Positions 36,529 through 49,000 of a stretch of DNA of 64,000 nt are shown piece after piece. The DNA is from Vesta saturnalis (lineage: Eukaryota; Arthropoda; Insecta; Coleoptera; Lampyridae): the NCBI GenBank assembly GCA_036346205.1, contig JARFJB010001986.1, positions 597,501-661,500 on the forward strand. The letters run 5' to 3'. The notes beneath the pieces were generated by a model. That model was not told the DNA's origin. It was given only the letters and a program-made list of their open reading frames with translations, and ran no database searches. A program made the position numbers and the translations under genes. Within the stretch, counting starts at the first letter, position 1; every line of letters starts with the position of its first letter.

Positions 36529-36770
36529 TATACTAAACACATCAAAATAGATAAAATTCGGTTATCCCTTTTACTTACAATGAAAAATTATTAACCCAAT
36601 AAGCAAAAATGAACCTAAAAGATAATCGTACTTGTATCTGTTAAACAAAACCTACAACTAGTTCTTACAATTTACATTGATTAATTATCTAGCCATGATA
36701 TAGTCAAATCCATATGGTCTGCTTCCAGTAATCCGTTTTAAATTTGCACCTACACTTGGCACAAAACACA

Positions 36771-37238
36771 GAAGACAGCCGTGTTCGCTAATTCACGCTA
36801 ATGTACACTCGCGAGCGCAGTTGTCGGTCGTTCACCGCCGTACTTCACATGAGCTCTTTGCTTTAGTTTAAGGTTTGCCCTTCAACGTAAACGTTTGATC
36901 CAACAAAGAATGTACTTCCACTCGTATAATAAAATTCTTATCTGCTTCATACAAACAGTATACGACAATTAACGTCACCAACGATCACTAATCTCAAAGT
37001 AAATTCACAAACTTTTAATTGGGTAACTTAAAAGGTTATTTCAGACTTTCTTTTTATTATTAGATCACGCGCTCATTGAACACTTAACTGAATATTTTGC
37101 TGTTTTGTTGTTAAATCTGCTTTCGAACTTTTTAAATTTCTCAAAAAGAAAATACTATTATCTCCTTTCAATTCACACTTAAACTATTTATTTATGAATG
37201 TCTATATATAATTTAATCGCCTTATGGGTATTGCAATC

Positions 37239-37305
<67 letters not shown>

Positions 37306-38399
37306 GCTGCTGAACTAAAATTTTCACAAATAAAATCCAGCACGGACCACTCTAAGGTCCCTTAAACACGCCGCGCGACCTCCTTATTTAGCTCTCACCG
37401 AACGATTCTAACTAGCATCCCTTCAATTGGGCTTTCACTTATACACGCTCTATCAAACATTCTCGCGCCAAAACTAACATCCACGTATCACATTCTTGTA
37501 TTTAGTACGTTTCTTTGCCGAGTGGAAGTTCTGAAAATGGAACAAGATGCACACTATGCGAAATAAACGTAGCCATCCCGAATTTACTTTCAAATTCACT
37601 TACAACTCTCCGAAAGCCATTAATTGCAATTACATTCACTCTGTACGTTATTCAGACCGTAACTCAACTTTTTATAAAAATTTCACATGTGGGCCATCAC
37701 TATTTCTGCACAATTTAACAACTTCCATCACGTTCTAACAAATTCATTCTTAAACATGCATTAAATTTTTCCCTTACTGCACAATATTACAAAATTTCTA
37801 CAAACAAAATATGCATACATATTCCTTACTGCACGTTAATACAATTTCATAATCTCACTCATTCATACGTCTACAACCATTTCTTTAATCCGAATTCTTT
37901 AATACACAGTAGCAATTTGGTAGTTTCTTACCAGTGCCGTCCCAGTAAAAATTTCCCCAAAACATTATTTCTTAACCAAATTTAATGCTTTCAACATAAC
38001 AATCTTTCTACAACATTCAAATATTCTTTCATAATATCTCATACTTCATTAAACTCCAGTGGCGTATCATTTACACCAACTTACATTCTGTACACACAAC
38101 AAAAATGTTTCTCATGCAAACACTTGATTTACATTCAAAATACGTTCCATACGTTATCAAAATACTGCATATATACCATGCGTCAAAATAACATTACATC
38201 TTTTTAAATATTATTTGAATTGCAATATATAAGAAAACAAACGGAGTGAATGTAGTTTTATTTACATACTAGATAGTTTGTACAATTCATGCTTTAATTA
38301 AGTGTAGTTGATCTAAAATAAAATATGTTCCATCTTATTTTGCATTAGAACAGGCCATGATATTTTCTCTGCAGTGGTATATATACCCATCTGTCAAAA
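36771..38399. other. No gene seen; (TA)n inside
   Basis: Begins just after block C' with a CpG-containing stretch (36,780-36,850), holds a (TA)n tract at 37,243-37,300, and continues as G-poor sequence (37,560-38,200). Frames at 37,515-37,738 have no recognisable motif. Confidence 0.5.
37243..37300. repeat. (TA)n microsatellite
   Basis: About 58 bp of alternating T and A. Confidence 0.95.
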
Positions 38400-39860
38400 T
38401 GGCAAGAAGTCAATTTGAAGCCATCCTGTCAAAAGTAAACGTGCTGTGTTGCCTACTTAAGTAACGCATCTGATGATCAAGTTTCGTATGGAATTAATAA
38501 CAATTTGTTGGGAAAATACCAAAAGTCATCATGAATAGTACAAAGTCGCAAATATTAAGGTGCTATAAGCACCTTAAAAATAGTGTAACGGGGAAAAGTA
38601 ATGGTTGTACTTATCGCAATGGTGTCAGATATATTTCAAGTACGTAAGAACTTAAATCACTTTTACGTGCACACATTAAGTATATATTTGGTTTTAGGTT
38701 TCACAGCGAACTATGGAAGACATTATAACGGCAAGACCTCAAAATTAAAGTCTACATATTGTGGTAAACGAGGAAAATCTGAGTCTTGGGATTTCACCTT
38801 TTGAAATGATGTACGACTAATTTGGCAATTTAATTCGAAAAATGAATATTTCACTTCGGACAAATTGTATCATCACGTTAAAACGGATTTAGATTTTAAG
38901 GCGGGTTGAACGACATTACTTACAATTTTACAGATCATTTGGTTAGAAAAACAAACGTGTCAATGGACAGAAAATTTTGTGTGAAATGAAATACCTCCTT
39001 GTGACCAAAATTAAGTTTTTGCCACAAATTTCTGCGGTTGCAAGATTCAGGCTAAGATGTCAGATTTGTGTATCTAGACGAAATGTGGATTTATCACAAT
39101 GGTTCCAATACCCATCGATGGGTGCAAGATTCTGATATCAGCAGTAATCCATCCAAAATTAAAAGTGAAGGTAAAAGGTATTTTACTCGTGGGGTGAAAT
39201 TTGTAGTTTTTGGAAAACTGCGACTATTAATTGATTCGGGGCACGAGGGTCGGAATTATCCTTAAACTATGAAGGGGGACCGCTGATTAAATAGCTGATT
39301 CCTGTCCTATCCAAACTACCCGGAAATTGTGTTATGAATAACGCATTGTATCATTCGATGCAGATAGACAAACCATCTTCAATTTGTATTAAGAAAGATC
39401 AGCTGCAGAAATGGTTGGTTATGCATGGGGTTGAAATAAAGGCAAGATTACAAGAAAGCAAGATTCAACCTTTTAGGTCCAGAGGGAAAAATTTATGGTC
39501 GATAATATTACGATTAAGCATAGGTATGAAGTTTTGCGGTTACCTCCTTACCATTGTCTATATAACCCTATTGAAATGGCAAGTGGTTTTGTAAAAATAT
39601 TACCATAAGTAAATAGTTTTGAATCTCCATCGAAGGATAGGGTTCAGAAACGATGCATTAAAGCTTTCTTCGAATGTTATCTTACAATGTGGCAAAATGT
39701 TTGTTTGCACTCGGAAAAGATTATTTCAAATAATCTGGAGAAACATACGAAATTTTTCGATTGAAAATATGCCACCTGTCATTTCAGCACTAGCAGAATT
39801 CGATTCAGATTGAGATAGTGATATTTATTCTTCTGGTGATATAATGCAAATGAAATAAGA
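38400..39860 (+). pseudogene. IS630/Tc1-type DDE transposase, decayed
   Basis: Plus-strand remnants in several frames. The recognisable part starts near 39,068 with MYLDEMWIYHNG (first catalytic Asp-Glu), then WQDS-like and GKRY blocks, a CVMNNALYHSM block near 39,330 (the family has Asp where this copy has Asn), a polar stretch ending QKWLVMHGVEI, a shifted LRLPPYHC-NPIEMA-like block near 39,540-39,580 and a C-terminal part near 39,640-39,790. The acidic tail near 39,800-39,830 is also typical. This is an enzyme for cut-and-paste transposition at TA. The N-terminal region (38,400-39,060) is very degenerate; multiple stops make it inactive. Confidence 0.75.
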
Positions 39861-40689
39861 ATAATTTTAGTAAAATACATTTAAATATTTGATTTCTCGT
39901 CTGGTCTTGTCCGTGGATACAAAATCAGAAATCTTATGGTCAATTCCATTTAGTTACGACTTAAATAGATACATTTCTGATTATTTACCTTCATGTGTAC
40001 GTAACAGTTAAGATAAGAATGACGCAGCAAATTTTATCACGACAGCAAATCTTTACAATGAATTACTTATGAAAAAGGAATTTGGATTTCCCGGGTAGGT
40101 GAAATTACATAGATACATAGTGATGTTCTGGTTACCTATTGACTTTGCGACCGTAGAACTAAGTTTTCATATATACATGTTTCTACATCATGTTTAATAA
40201 CCAACAAAAGAAAAAGAAAAATGCAGTAGGTAGTTTTACCTCGAAAGCGAGTCTTCACATTGGATTACTTATGAAATTGCGCTCTGGATTTCCTGCATAT
40301 GTCTCCCCTGTTTTTCATTTTAGAAGACTGAGAGAAGGATTATTAGTGTTTAAGTAGATTTGGTTAACAAAAGATCTCACTGTGTTTTTAAATAGGTCAG
40401 TTGATATTCAACGATTTTCGTGCAACAAATAGCGTAAAGAGTTTTGTTGTAACGCTAGATTAGTTTCAAATCTCAAGCTCAACTAGTAATTATTTGTTCT
40501 TTTGATAGTGCTACCACAATCTCCCTAGATTTACATGGCCTGCTCTAATGCAAAATAAGATAGAACTGAGTATGGGCAAGATTTTATGTACGTCAATCGA
40601 GAACCTTAACTGTTTAATATTTATATCAATATTGAAGTTAGGTTAATGTTAATTAATGTTTGTGATTCAAAAGCGAAGTAATGAAACTT
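39861..40689. other. No gene seen
   Basis: AT-rich sequence. Two stretches (about 40,055-40,115 and 40,245-40,305) share a TTACTTATGAAA...GGATTTCC pattern and may be an old local duplication. Confidence 0.4.
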
Positions 40690-41425
40690 TTAATGGTGAA
40701 GTGGGTGATATTTAGAAATGGACATTGGTAACACAAACTCTATTTCTATGTTAGAGATGTCCGTATCATCGAACCTTTCATGGGTTGACCACCTTTTGAC
40801 AGCCAGCAAAACAGCAGCTTGTAAGTTGGGCTTTCTATACAGGTCTAAACAGTACTTCACATCGCAACAACTCCTTTTACTAAACATAAGGCTCAAATTC
40901 GACCTCATATGGAATACAATTCCCATCTCTGGGCCAGTGCTCCCCAATACCCCCTTGATATGGTAAACCGCATCTAAAAAACAGCTATGAGACTTATAAA
41001 TGACCTGTCTCTAACTTTTGGCCTACAGTCTCTTGAGCATAGAACAATAGTTTCGGTTCTTTCCTTGTTCCATCGCTATTACCATGGCAAGTGTGCCTCT
41101 GAAATACACTCCCTAATATCTTTGCAGGCCATTTTCGCAAGAAACACTCTCTTTTCCCATTCCCACTATAATTACGGACTCAAAATTACATCTTATCACA
41201 CTGAACGGGCGCAATCTACGTTTTTCCACACGGTAAGCAAATGGCGGCAAACACTACTCTGTTCCTGTTCCTCCAAGCTTTGGCTTAAGTAAATTTAAGG
41301 TAGCCATTCATAAACATTTCTCGGCAGCCTAACAATATCACTAAACCCTCCCAGTGTTCCTGAGTGCTTTAGCACGTTAGGCAAATCATAGCCTGTTCAG
41401 GAATACTATTAGTAAAAAAAAAGAT
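40690..41425 (+). mobile_element. 5'-truncated LINE tail (jockey/CR1-like)
   Basis: Only the last part of the second ORF of a non-LTR retrotransposon remains, followed by a 3' untranslated piece and an A-rich tail (41,411-41,420). The 5' truncation and poly(A)-like end are as expected for target-primed insertion. Confidence 0.85.
40718..41321 (+). pseudogene. LINE reverse transcriptase C-terminal region
   Basis: Two frames separated by a short break. The first (40,718-40,966) has SSNLSWVDHLLTASKTAACKLG and FLYRSKQYFTSQQLLLL; the second (40,987-41,292) has MRLINDLSLTFGLQSLEHRT and VSVLSLFHRYYHGKCASEI. This block order, with thumb-adjacent segments following the catalytic domain, is characteristic of jockey/CR1/I-group LINE ORF2 proteins of insects. 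The polymerase YADD motif and the endonuclease lie upstream and are missing, so only a fossil 3' end is present. Further C-terminal residues are readable in another frame to about 41,321. Confidence 0.85.
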
Positions 41426-42261
41426 ACTTATGCAACTGCTATTGTACTGTGTTTATAATTAAAACAGGCAACATTGTGAAAACAACAATTACTCATGTTA
41501 GATGTACGTGCAAACCTGCATGTCAGATAGAATAAACAGATGTTAACCTGAAAAAAAATTCCAAAACCGCCCGCTTCTTTAAAAAATATGTCTACACATT
41601 TTCGTATAAAATTAATCGTTATTTAAATATTACAAACATTAAACTTCACCTTAGGATTTTTTGCCGCCAAATTATGCGTCGTATCAAGAATACAATTAAT
41701 TTATGAATTTGAGACCTACATGATAGTATTTTTATTTATTTGAATTACGTAGTTGTTTCATAAATATTAGGTAAAAATCAAAAAATGACCCCAGTACACC
41801 CCCTCTACGTCACAGGATTTCTTCCAAAATTTCAGGTAGAGGAGAAATGAAATAAAGCTTAAGTACTAAATTTCAGGTATGTACGTTTTATCGTGCTGGA
41901 GTTGTGGATACTAACATAAATCAACACACACACACACACATGCACGCTCAGACGCACACATACACACACGCGCACGCGCCTATCCACCCGCCCATCCAGT
42001 ATATACTATAGGTAGGAAGGCAAATAGTGCTTAATGGGTTGAAATTTAATTTATTTTTATTTATTTATTTAAAGATTAATAAATTGTTTATTTATAGATT
42101 TATGCTCGCTAGAAACCTTGTAATTAACAACTTTCCATAAAAATGCAGAAATAAAGCACGGTAAAGATAATATTCATCGAAAGAGGGAGTTGGATAGTTT
42201 CATTTAAAGAACGGTACACAGTAAACTGTTGGTATATTGTATACACGCAGGAAGGTAATTA
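41426..42261. other. No gene seen; short CA repeat
   Basis: AT-rich sequence with a (CA)n/CG-containing simple repeat at about 41,924-41,982. Confidence 0.5.
41924..41982. repeat. Imperfect (CA)n repeat
   Basis: ACACACACACATGCACGC-type sequence followed by CACACGCGCACGCGCC. Confidence 0.85.
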
Positions 42262-42411
42262 CTTACAATACGGGGAAAAAAAAGGAAAAGACCACGTATT
42301 TCACTCCCATCCCAAGGGGGAGGGCGGGCTGCTCGAGCTGTCCGAGCTCCTTCAGCCACAATCATGGATTTCCAGCAAACATACATACATTACGTATATA
42401 TGCATGGTGAG

Positions 42412-45400
42412 CAGGGCCTGCGTCTACCTTTTTTCGGGCCCTAGCCACAGAAGTAGTCTAGGGCCCCCACCAGATCAGCATTTCTATAACCAACAAGAAT
42501 AAAAATACGGTTTCAACTTCGTTTATTTAACGTAGGTACTAATATAAACATAAATGACTTAGTTATTCCGGAAGAAAATAAAAACTAAAATTATAAAACT
42601 TGAAATTAAAATGAAGAAATTTATTTATATAATTTTATTTATTTATTAATATCATCGTAACACAACGTGTTGAGTATATCTTTTTCAATATACAACATGG
42701 ACAGATCATTAAGGTTTTGTTCCGAAAGAGTGCTCCGCAAATAATTCTTTACCAATTTCAATGGGCATTGCTGATTAGTAGTGTTAAGTAACATCTCAGT
42801 ATAGTTTCAACGTTTGGAAATGTTGATACAATGTTGTTCTCAATTATAAAGTTAAGTTTATCAAATGCACTAAGTAAGTTCTCGGCTTGACTTAACAAAC
42901 TAAACTGTTCCATTTCTACTTCCAGTTCCTCAACATCCACATCCTGACTATAAACTGCACTTATGTAATCTTTACATTGTACAAATGTTGCATCACTGTA
43001 ATTATCAATAAATTTAAACTTATTATTTATATTTCTGTACAAGTCACATCTTTTACACAAATTGGAGATTATTGCATCACACACATTCAAAAACACATTC
43101 ACTCTAAAAGCTTCCCTTCCTTCTAATTGCAAATTGTTGTCATTATTCTCATCAAAGAATATTTTTCGGCTAATCCGTCGTTTCTTTGTATACTCTATTG
43201 GAATAATTTTCCCAGCTTCGTTTTCAAAGTCAGTAAAATGGTTGCGCATATTTGAGAAAAAGTTGGTTATGCTATCATACAGTGCTACTACAGTAGATAT
43301 AGAATCCTTAGAGAACTGCAGTGATTTACTACAGAGTTCATTCTGCTTAAAATTCTGTCCCAAATACACATTAATAGCACAAATTCGAATCCGTCAATTT
43401 TAGGGCTAACAGCATCAGATTGCGCAGACCATATGGTATTAGATAATGGTTTAATTGTTAAGTGTTTTTTCGTCATGCAGCTTTCAAGTATATTCCACCT
43501 GTGAGTGGATGCGGGGAAAAAAACATAGAGTTCTTGAATAATATTGAAAAACACTGCTACCTCCATACTGCTTTCCGCTGCTGCATTTCCAACCAAATTT
43601 AACGAGTGGGCTGCATATGGAGCAAATTCCGCAGAAGGACACTGTTTTTTTGAATATCAATTTTTATTTCGCTAAAGTAGCTTGAAATTACCTGTTCCAA
43701 ATTTCTTGCTGTATGGAATGTGATGGGAATAAAGTTAAGGAAACGTTCGTTAATTTTACCCTTCAATACATATCGCACAATAACGGTTAATTGATCTATG
43801 TATGCAATGTCAGTCGTAGAGTCTACAATCAAAGCAAAATATTTTAGTTCTTCCAGTACTTTCTTATATGAGCGCCAATGAGAGTAATAAACTCATCGCA
43901 AATAGTAGATCACAAATAGTGGACACGTCCCTTTCCCAAGTATACGTTTTTTTTAAGAGATTTCGTAAAAAAGGATCAAACTCAGCCAGATACTGTAGTG
44001 CGCCAATATAGTTCCCGCTGTGTTCTTTGTTGAACGTTTGACTTTTTCGACGAAATGCCAGTCCATGGGATGCTAAATACTTCACGGTAGCAACAACTCG
44101 CTTCAAAATTTGTCTCCAATACGATCGCTCCGACTTTTTGGCCTCAATAACAGCTGTATCTATACGTCCTTCACTCCTGCTTCTTGAAATAAATAAACGT
44201 ATCGATGAAATGTGATCCACAGAATTTTCATGTTCTGCTAATATTTTTCCAGTCATTTGTGCCTTTTGATAATTTCGTTTCTTTTCGTAAAAATAGTATG
44301 CAAATGTAGCAATATGCCATTTTATTGGTTTCGGTATAAACAAACCATTCTCGAAGCAATTTTTCTCCATTCCTATTCACCCTAATAAATATATTCGTGG
44401 TTAAGGACCTATGCAGTATTTGTGATCCTTCTTTGTATGTCGTTCTTGAGGATTCCAATGACCCAAATACTGCCGGTGGTCTACATGGTACATAATATTT
44501 TCCATGACTGCGGTGATTATTTGGGGCCAAAGAGCAATGTCTCTAGGGAAGACATAAACGCTATCCGTGGTATCGGTATGGATATGAACCTCTTCTTGTA
44601 TTTTGCTAATAACTGAGGTATCATCCGTCTCTGTTGTACACGTATTATGTATGGATGCATCAGTATTTGAACCACAAATACTTCAGTCATCCGCAAAATT
44701 TTTTTTAGAAGTTTCTGAATCACAATTACGTGCAACAGAAAATAAGTTAGAACTACCCGCACTTTCGTTATCCGCACATTGTTTTTTAGATGTTAGCAAA
44801 AATGATGAAAGGGTTAATTTCATCTTCTTCTGTTCAAATTCTCGTTTCTCCCGTCTTTTTCGTTTTTCTATTTACTTGGTACCAGTAGATGTAATCTAAT
44901 ACCAATTACCTATTGTAACATCAACTTATTTACGTGATTATTTATAACAGATTTATTTATAACAGTTCGGATTTATTTATCACTTAATCGCAGTTACAGT
45001 TATAACACTCAAAACCAAGTGCGAAATTCATTAACAAATTTATTACAACATCGATATTAATACTACCTCCTCAACACATTTGACGTTCCGCTTATAAAGA
45101 AAATATAAAACGTCATGAAGGTGTCGGTTTCTCTAGAAGGTGACGTCAGCGGATCGCCATCGTATTACATAGAAGGATCGAGACTTCCGCTTGTAATGTA
45201 ATCCTTATCGCCGGTGACTAATTCTTTCTAGACTTTTACGGCGCTTTTGTTTTATCCAGATTTGCTTTTTCTTAGAATAAGTAATTACCTTAAATTGCAA
45301 GCTAATTCAAATATACGAGTAGCAACGCTTTTGAGTGTTGAATGTAAAGTTGTTTTAAATTAACAACTTTAGCTTTTCAGTTCGGAAATCCATGCAAATA

Positions 45401-45508
45401 TTTTGTTTATTTATCTAATATTATAGCCAATAGAAGTCTCTTACGGGCCCCTATTGTCAGCGGGCCCTAGGCATGTGCCTATTGTGCCTAGGCGAAAACG
45501 CGGCCCTG
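42412..45508 (-). mobile_element. hAT transposon, ZMYM1-type, 3,097 bp
   Basis: Ends are CAGGGCCTGCGTC (left) and CAGGGCCGCGTTTTC (reverse complement of the right end), flanked by the 8-bp duplication ATGGTGAG/ATGGTGGG (42,404-42,411; 45,509-45,516), which differs at one base. CTAGGGCCC motifs follow both ends. A TGACGTCA palindrome lies near 45,142, upstream of the minus-strand gene, and could be a promoter site. Encodes a broken transposase. Inserted into SINE copy 2. Confidence 0.93.
42639..44880 (-). pseudogene. hAT transposase, ZMYM1/TTF-finger type, broken
   Basis: Frames on the minus strand read in order: a basic N-terminus near 44,860; a DIALWPQ block (44,540); the TTF-type zinc finger part (LREWFVYTETNKMAYCYICILF, near 44,290); a HENSVDHISS...RSYWRQILKRVVATVKYL region with LAFR and GNYIGALQYLAEFDPFL (43,900-44,230); the DUF4371-like VDSTTDIAYIDQLTVIVRYVL with the first catalytic Asp (43,750-43,832); NAAAESSMEVAVFFNIIQ...STHRWNIL (43,480-43,596); and the C-terminal LVKNYLRSTLSEQNLNDLSM, ending at TAA 42,639. 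At least four frame changes, and the segment that usually carries the SCERSFS block is not found, so it is probably deleted. Zinc finger MYM-type protein 1-like host genes derive from this family, but the target duplication shows that this is a transposon. Confidence 0.88.
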
Positions 45509-45774
45509 ATGGTGGGATTAAGGATGGGTGTTGCCAGGATAGGATCGGAAGGAACGGAGTTAGGGTTCTGAGGGGAAAATACTAACCCAGCATTCGCCTA
45601 AGTAGCCGCACATGGTGTGCATATACGCAGTGACCATTCCGCTACATGTGTATGAGGAAAACCCCCTGAAAAAACCTTATACAAGGTAGACGGTAACGGG
45701 AATCGAACCCATTACTTCCCGAATGCTAAGCAAGTCGTGTCACCACCATTCTACCAGTTCGGTTCTTACAATAC

Positions 45775-47879
45775 AGCGAAAATGCGTAATTTAACCTGTT
45801 ATCGTAAACAAAGATCAGCTAGATGCGCACCGAGGCTGCGTGAGATGCAGTTATTACATTATGCCGAAGTGTGACTTCCGTCATTATCTTTTTCTGGGCT
45901 AATCGCACATTTAGAAATACACTGCAATATTGTTACATCATATTCATTTCCCGTAACTGGTTTTACTACTTCTTTTGTTTATGGTTCTACATTTCCTGTC
46001 TCATGAAACCCACCTTTTTAAGAATTCTTATCAGAATACTCCCGATCAGCAATTTTTTCCCGTAGAAATTTGATTATAATAAATGTAAACTTTTTTCTGA
46101 AATTACCTTAGATACAATTTCTTTCGTCTTTAAAAAGGGAGAGCAAAATGGGATTTTCGTTTCTAGTGAAGAAACTAAAAAACAATGTCGCGTTTTTCAA
46201 CGACCCTACCATTGCCCGATTCTGTCTGTCTATACACCTAACCTACAAAAGTGACAAATTAGTTCTTATTAGTTAATTTCTACGTCCAAATATTAATTTA
46301 ACATTTTTATACTAACAAACCACCAAACCATTAAACAAGCAGTAATAACCTAAATAATGAATAACATTGTTGCCAAGACTATATTACTTACTACATACAT
46401 GGTAAGTTAAGTTGAGAACTTCATCACTGTATTAGGACAATTTTTCAATTTTGATTGTGGTTTCAGAAAAAATAATATGTAAAACTCGAGAAGATAGACG
46501 GTGTTTTTTAACTCTCGTTCTTTCTTCTCTAGTTGAACAAATAACTGTTTCCTAATACTCTCCAAAGAGGTGCATAAATAAGATTGCTACTATTTCATTG
46601 TTAATTTCCACTTTGTAGGTTGTTCCACACCCGATTTTTAATGTTCCAATTAGCTACAGTAATCAATTGCTAATGTAACCTAAACCTATTTTAGTAGATA
46701 CCACACTAGTGCAAAATTATAATTTTGTACATCGTGTCGTATAATTTCACGAGTACAAGATACTATAGTTTATTATAATCTTATAAAATACCTGATGCTT
46801 ATTCAAAGGTTAACCATGTCCCATATTGAGTTAAACCAGACGGTGACATGACCTATCTTATTGTAGATTATTGATAGAACACGGCGTTTTCGAAACGTTC
46901 TTTATACATTCTTCTTTATTATAATATTAGTAAACACATGCCTGGCTTAGATTACCTGATAGATTACCCAAGTCAATGTTTGCTCACGTTACAAACTTGT
47001 TGATTTTCAAACTATTACGTTTTACACTCAATCTACAGTAAATAAATACAGTGTATAATCAATAAAGTACATAATTTGTAACGGGTGTATCTCACATCTC
47101 ATCGCATCTCATATACGTAAAATTTAAATAGTCGATAACTTTAAGTTTGGTGTAACGCATAATTGATCTGGGTGATGTAATAATTTCTATTAGAATGAAT
47201 AAGGGTAAAACTTCCTAAGCTTGGTCTCGTTTTTAATGATTTATTTGTTTCATAACCTGCATATATTTATATTCCTTTATGTTACAAAAGTGTCAATATT
47301 TGCGGAAGTATGCGCGGTTACTAAAATTGAGTTGTTATTGAGAGGTGTAATAAATTCTTAAAACCTTCCCAACTGTAAACTTTATTAATTTTGATATCCT
47401 GTCATCTTCAGGCGAAATTTTGAAAGTTACAAATTGAAAATATAATGCATGTAACCGTAATACTTAAATTGAAGCTCTTATTTGGAAGGCAGAAGAGTTG
47501 TGAGTAACGAGATCAACTTTTGTGTGTCGTATTACATCAACCTAACGTTCCGTAGATAGAAATAAATTGATAAAGTAATAAAATTACCCAATTTCTTACA
47601 GACAAATGTAAGAAAAACTACGCTTCCACCTTTAACTTTGCACTTTCAACGCTAAATTAGTTTTTGGAAATTTGTTTTTCAGCCTGTATCGATAGTCTTA
47701 CATTACTCAACTTACATTGTTTTTAATACACAATAACGAAAATTCTAAACAATATTTCAGAAGAATAACTTCAGATTTGCAGTAACAGAAAGCCAGTTGT
47801 TGCTATTTTTTTTGCATCACAAACTAAAAAAGTTCTACATACATTTTTTCTTAGTTTTCCTAGATTTGAATTATAATTA
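45775..47879. other. No gene seen
   Basis: AT-rich, no recognisable frame or repeat. A 64-codon frame at 45,871-46,065 has no known motif. Confidence 0.5.
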
Positions 47880-49000
47880 AAAATAAAAAACTGACAACTG
47901 GCCATAAATGGATGAGATCTATTCCATAAAAATATTTTTAGGATGGTGGCATTTCCGGGTGTACTGGAAGTTGACCCCAACTTTGTTATTTTCAATTTTT
48001 TTTCGGATTTTACGGACGATTTAAAGGTGACTTTACTCAAAGCTTCCTATAAAGTTGATATTTTCCGAGATAATTTTTATTCCGAAAATTTTGTCAGAAA
48101 AGTTGGGTAACATAAAAACATGATATCTCGGTTATTATTGATTATAGGGTTCTATATTTTTCAGACAACTAAGACAAGGTATTGAAGCTATCGATCATAT
48201 AAAACAAAATAATCTGCCAACCACTCAGAAAGAGGCATAACTATTTTTTTTAAATGACATGGTACCAATTTAATTAAACCAGTCGATGGAGGAAACAAAT
48301 GCGAATCTAGTAATGTATGATGTTCCTATACTCAAAGTGTAGTAGCTCTTCGAACTTCATTTGGATCCAAACCATTAAATGCTGTCGTAACTTTATCCAG
48401 TCAATAAACTTCATCTTTTATACGACTTCAAAGATAGAAGTCCAAAGGTGTCAAGTCGCTGGCCAATTCCGTGGATCTAAACGCCTTATCCATCCATCTT
48501 CAAACATTTGATATAATTCATTATTAACTGGCTCAACACAGTGACTTGGAGCCACATCCAGTTGATGCCAACACGAAAAAATACTGGTATAGAGATAGAC
48601 TAAAAAATAAGTTACTACAAATACCTCCAAATACCTTGCTCCGTTTAAATTTTCGTCGTAAATGTAATAACAAGGTTTATTGTCCGGTAATAAGCAGAAC
48701 GCGTTAAAACTAAATTTACATTGAGAATTTCGCCTTCGTACCACATGGGGATTTTGATTGTTCCAGAAGTGAGAGTTTTTACAATTCTTCCTTTGAAAAT
48801 TTTGCTTCATCGGTCCAAATAATTTTGTTTAAAAATTGAGATGCGCACTAATCCCATTTCACAAAATGCAATTCTTTTATCATACATCATTAGATTCACA
48901 TTTATTTCTGTATGAGATTTGGATGGTTGTTTTATTTGCTCGATAGCTTCAATACCTTGTCTTAGCTGTATGTAAATCATTTTTATGTTACCCACCACAC
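47880..49000 (-). mobile_element. Decayed mariner-like element, minus strand
   Basis: Transposase remnants at 48,380-49,000 are followed (minus-strand 3' side) by a non-coding end region (about 47,885-48,100). The latter matches 59,109-59,400 in inverted orientation, where the sequence continues to a terminal CAGGGAGATTCACGGTGAC. The outermost end and target TA of the present copy are not visible. Confidence 0.6.
48380..49000 (-). pseudogene. Mariner-like (DUF4817-type) DDE transposase, broken
   Basis: Minus-strand pieces read RIAFCE (near 48,870), a HVVRRRNSQC region, NLNGARYLEVFVVTYFLVYLYTSIF (48,590-48,650), HQLDVAPSHCVEPVNNELYQMFEDGWIRRLDPRNWPAT (48,451-48,560). The last matches the second catalytic region (Gln-Xaa-Asp-Gly/Val-Ala-Pro-Xaa-His) and the Trp-Ile-Gly-Arg region of the family, with several substitutions. 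The first catalytic Asp region is not clear. Stops and shifts throughout. Confidence 0.72.

Larger units (their letters stand above)
29672..36770. repeat. Tandem unit copy 2 (blocks A'-B'-C', split by three insertions)
   Basis: The second copy begins where the first ends (CACAGAAGACTA at about 29,672). It is opened by a hAT element between A' and B', a 2.7-kb segment with an unclassified repeat gene between B' and C', and a 674-bp mariner derivative within C'. Uninterrupted copy 1 provides the empty-site sequence for each insertion. Confidence 0.85.
42272..45764 (-). mobile_element. tRNA-derived SINE, copy 2, split by a hAT element
   Basis: Minus-strand SINE of about 388 bp in two parts: 3' part at 42,272-42,411 and 5' part at 45,509-45,764. 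Its outer ends are flanked by the 10-bp duplication CTTACAATAC (42,262-42,271 and 45,765-45,774). The A box (TGGTAGAATGGTGG, reverse complement of 45,743-45,756) and B box (GGGTTCGATTCCC, reverse complement of 45,698-45,710) are closer to tRNA consensus than in copy 1. The hAT at 42,412-45,508 sits between the parts with its own target duplication. Confidence 0.93.

Noticed and set aside
42639..44880. Host ZMYM1-like gene
   Set aside because: The sequence lies inside a unit with hAT ends and an 8-bp target duplication within a SINE, and is frame-broken; a transposon is the simpler reading.
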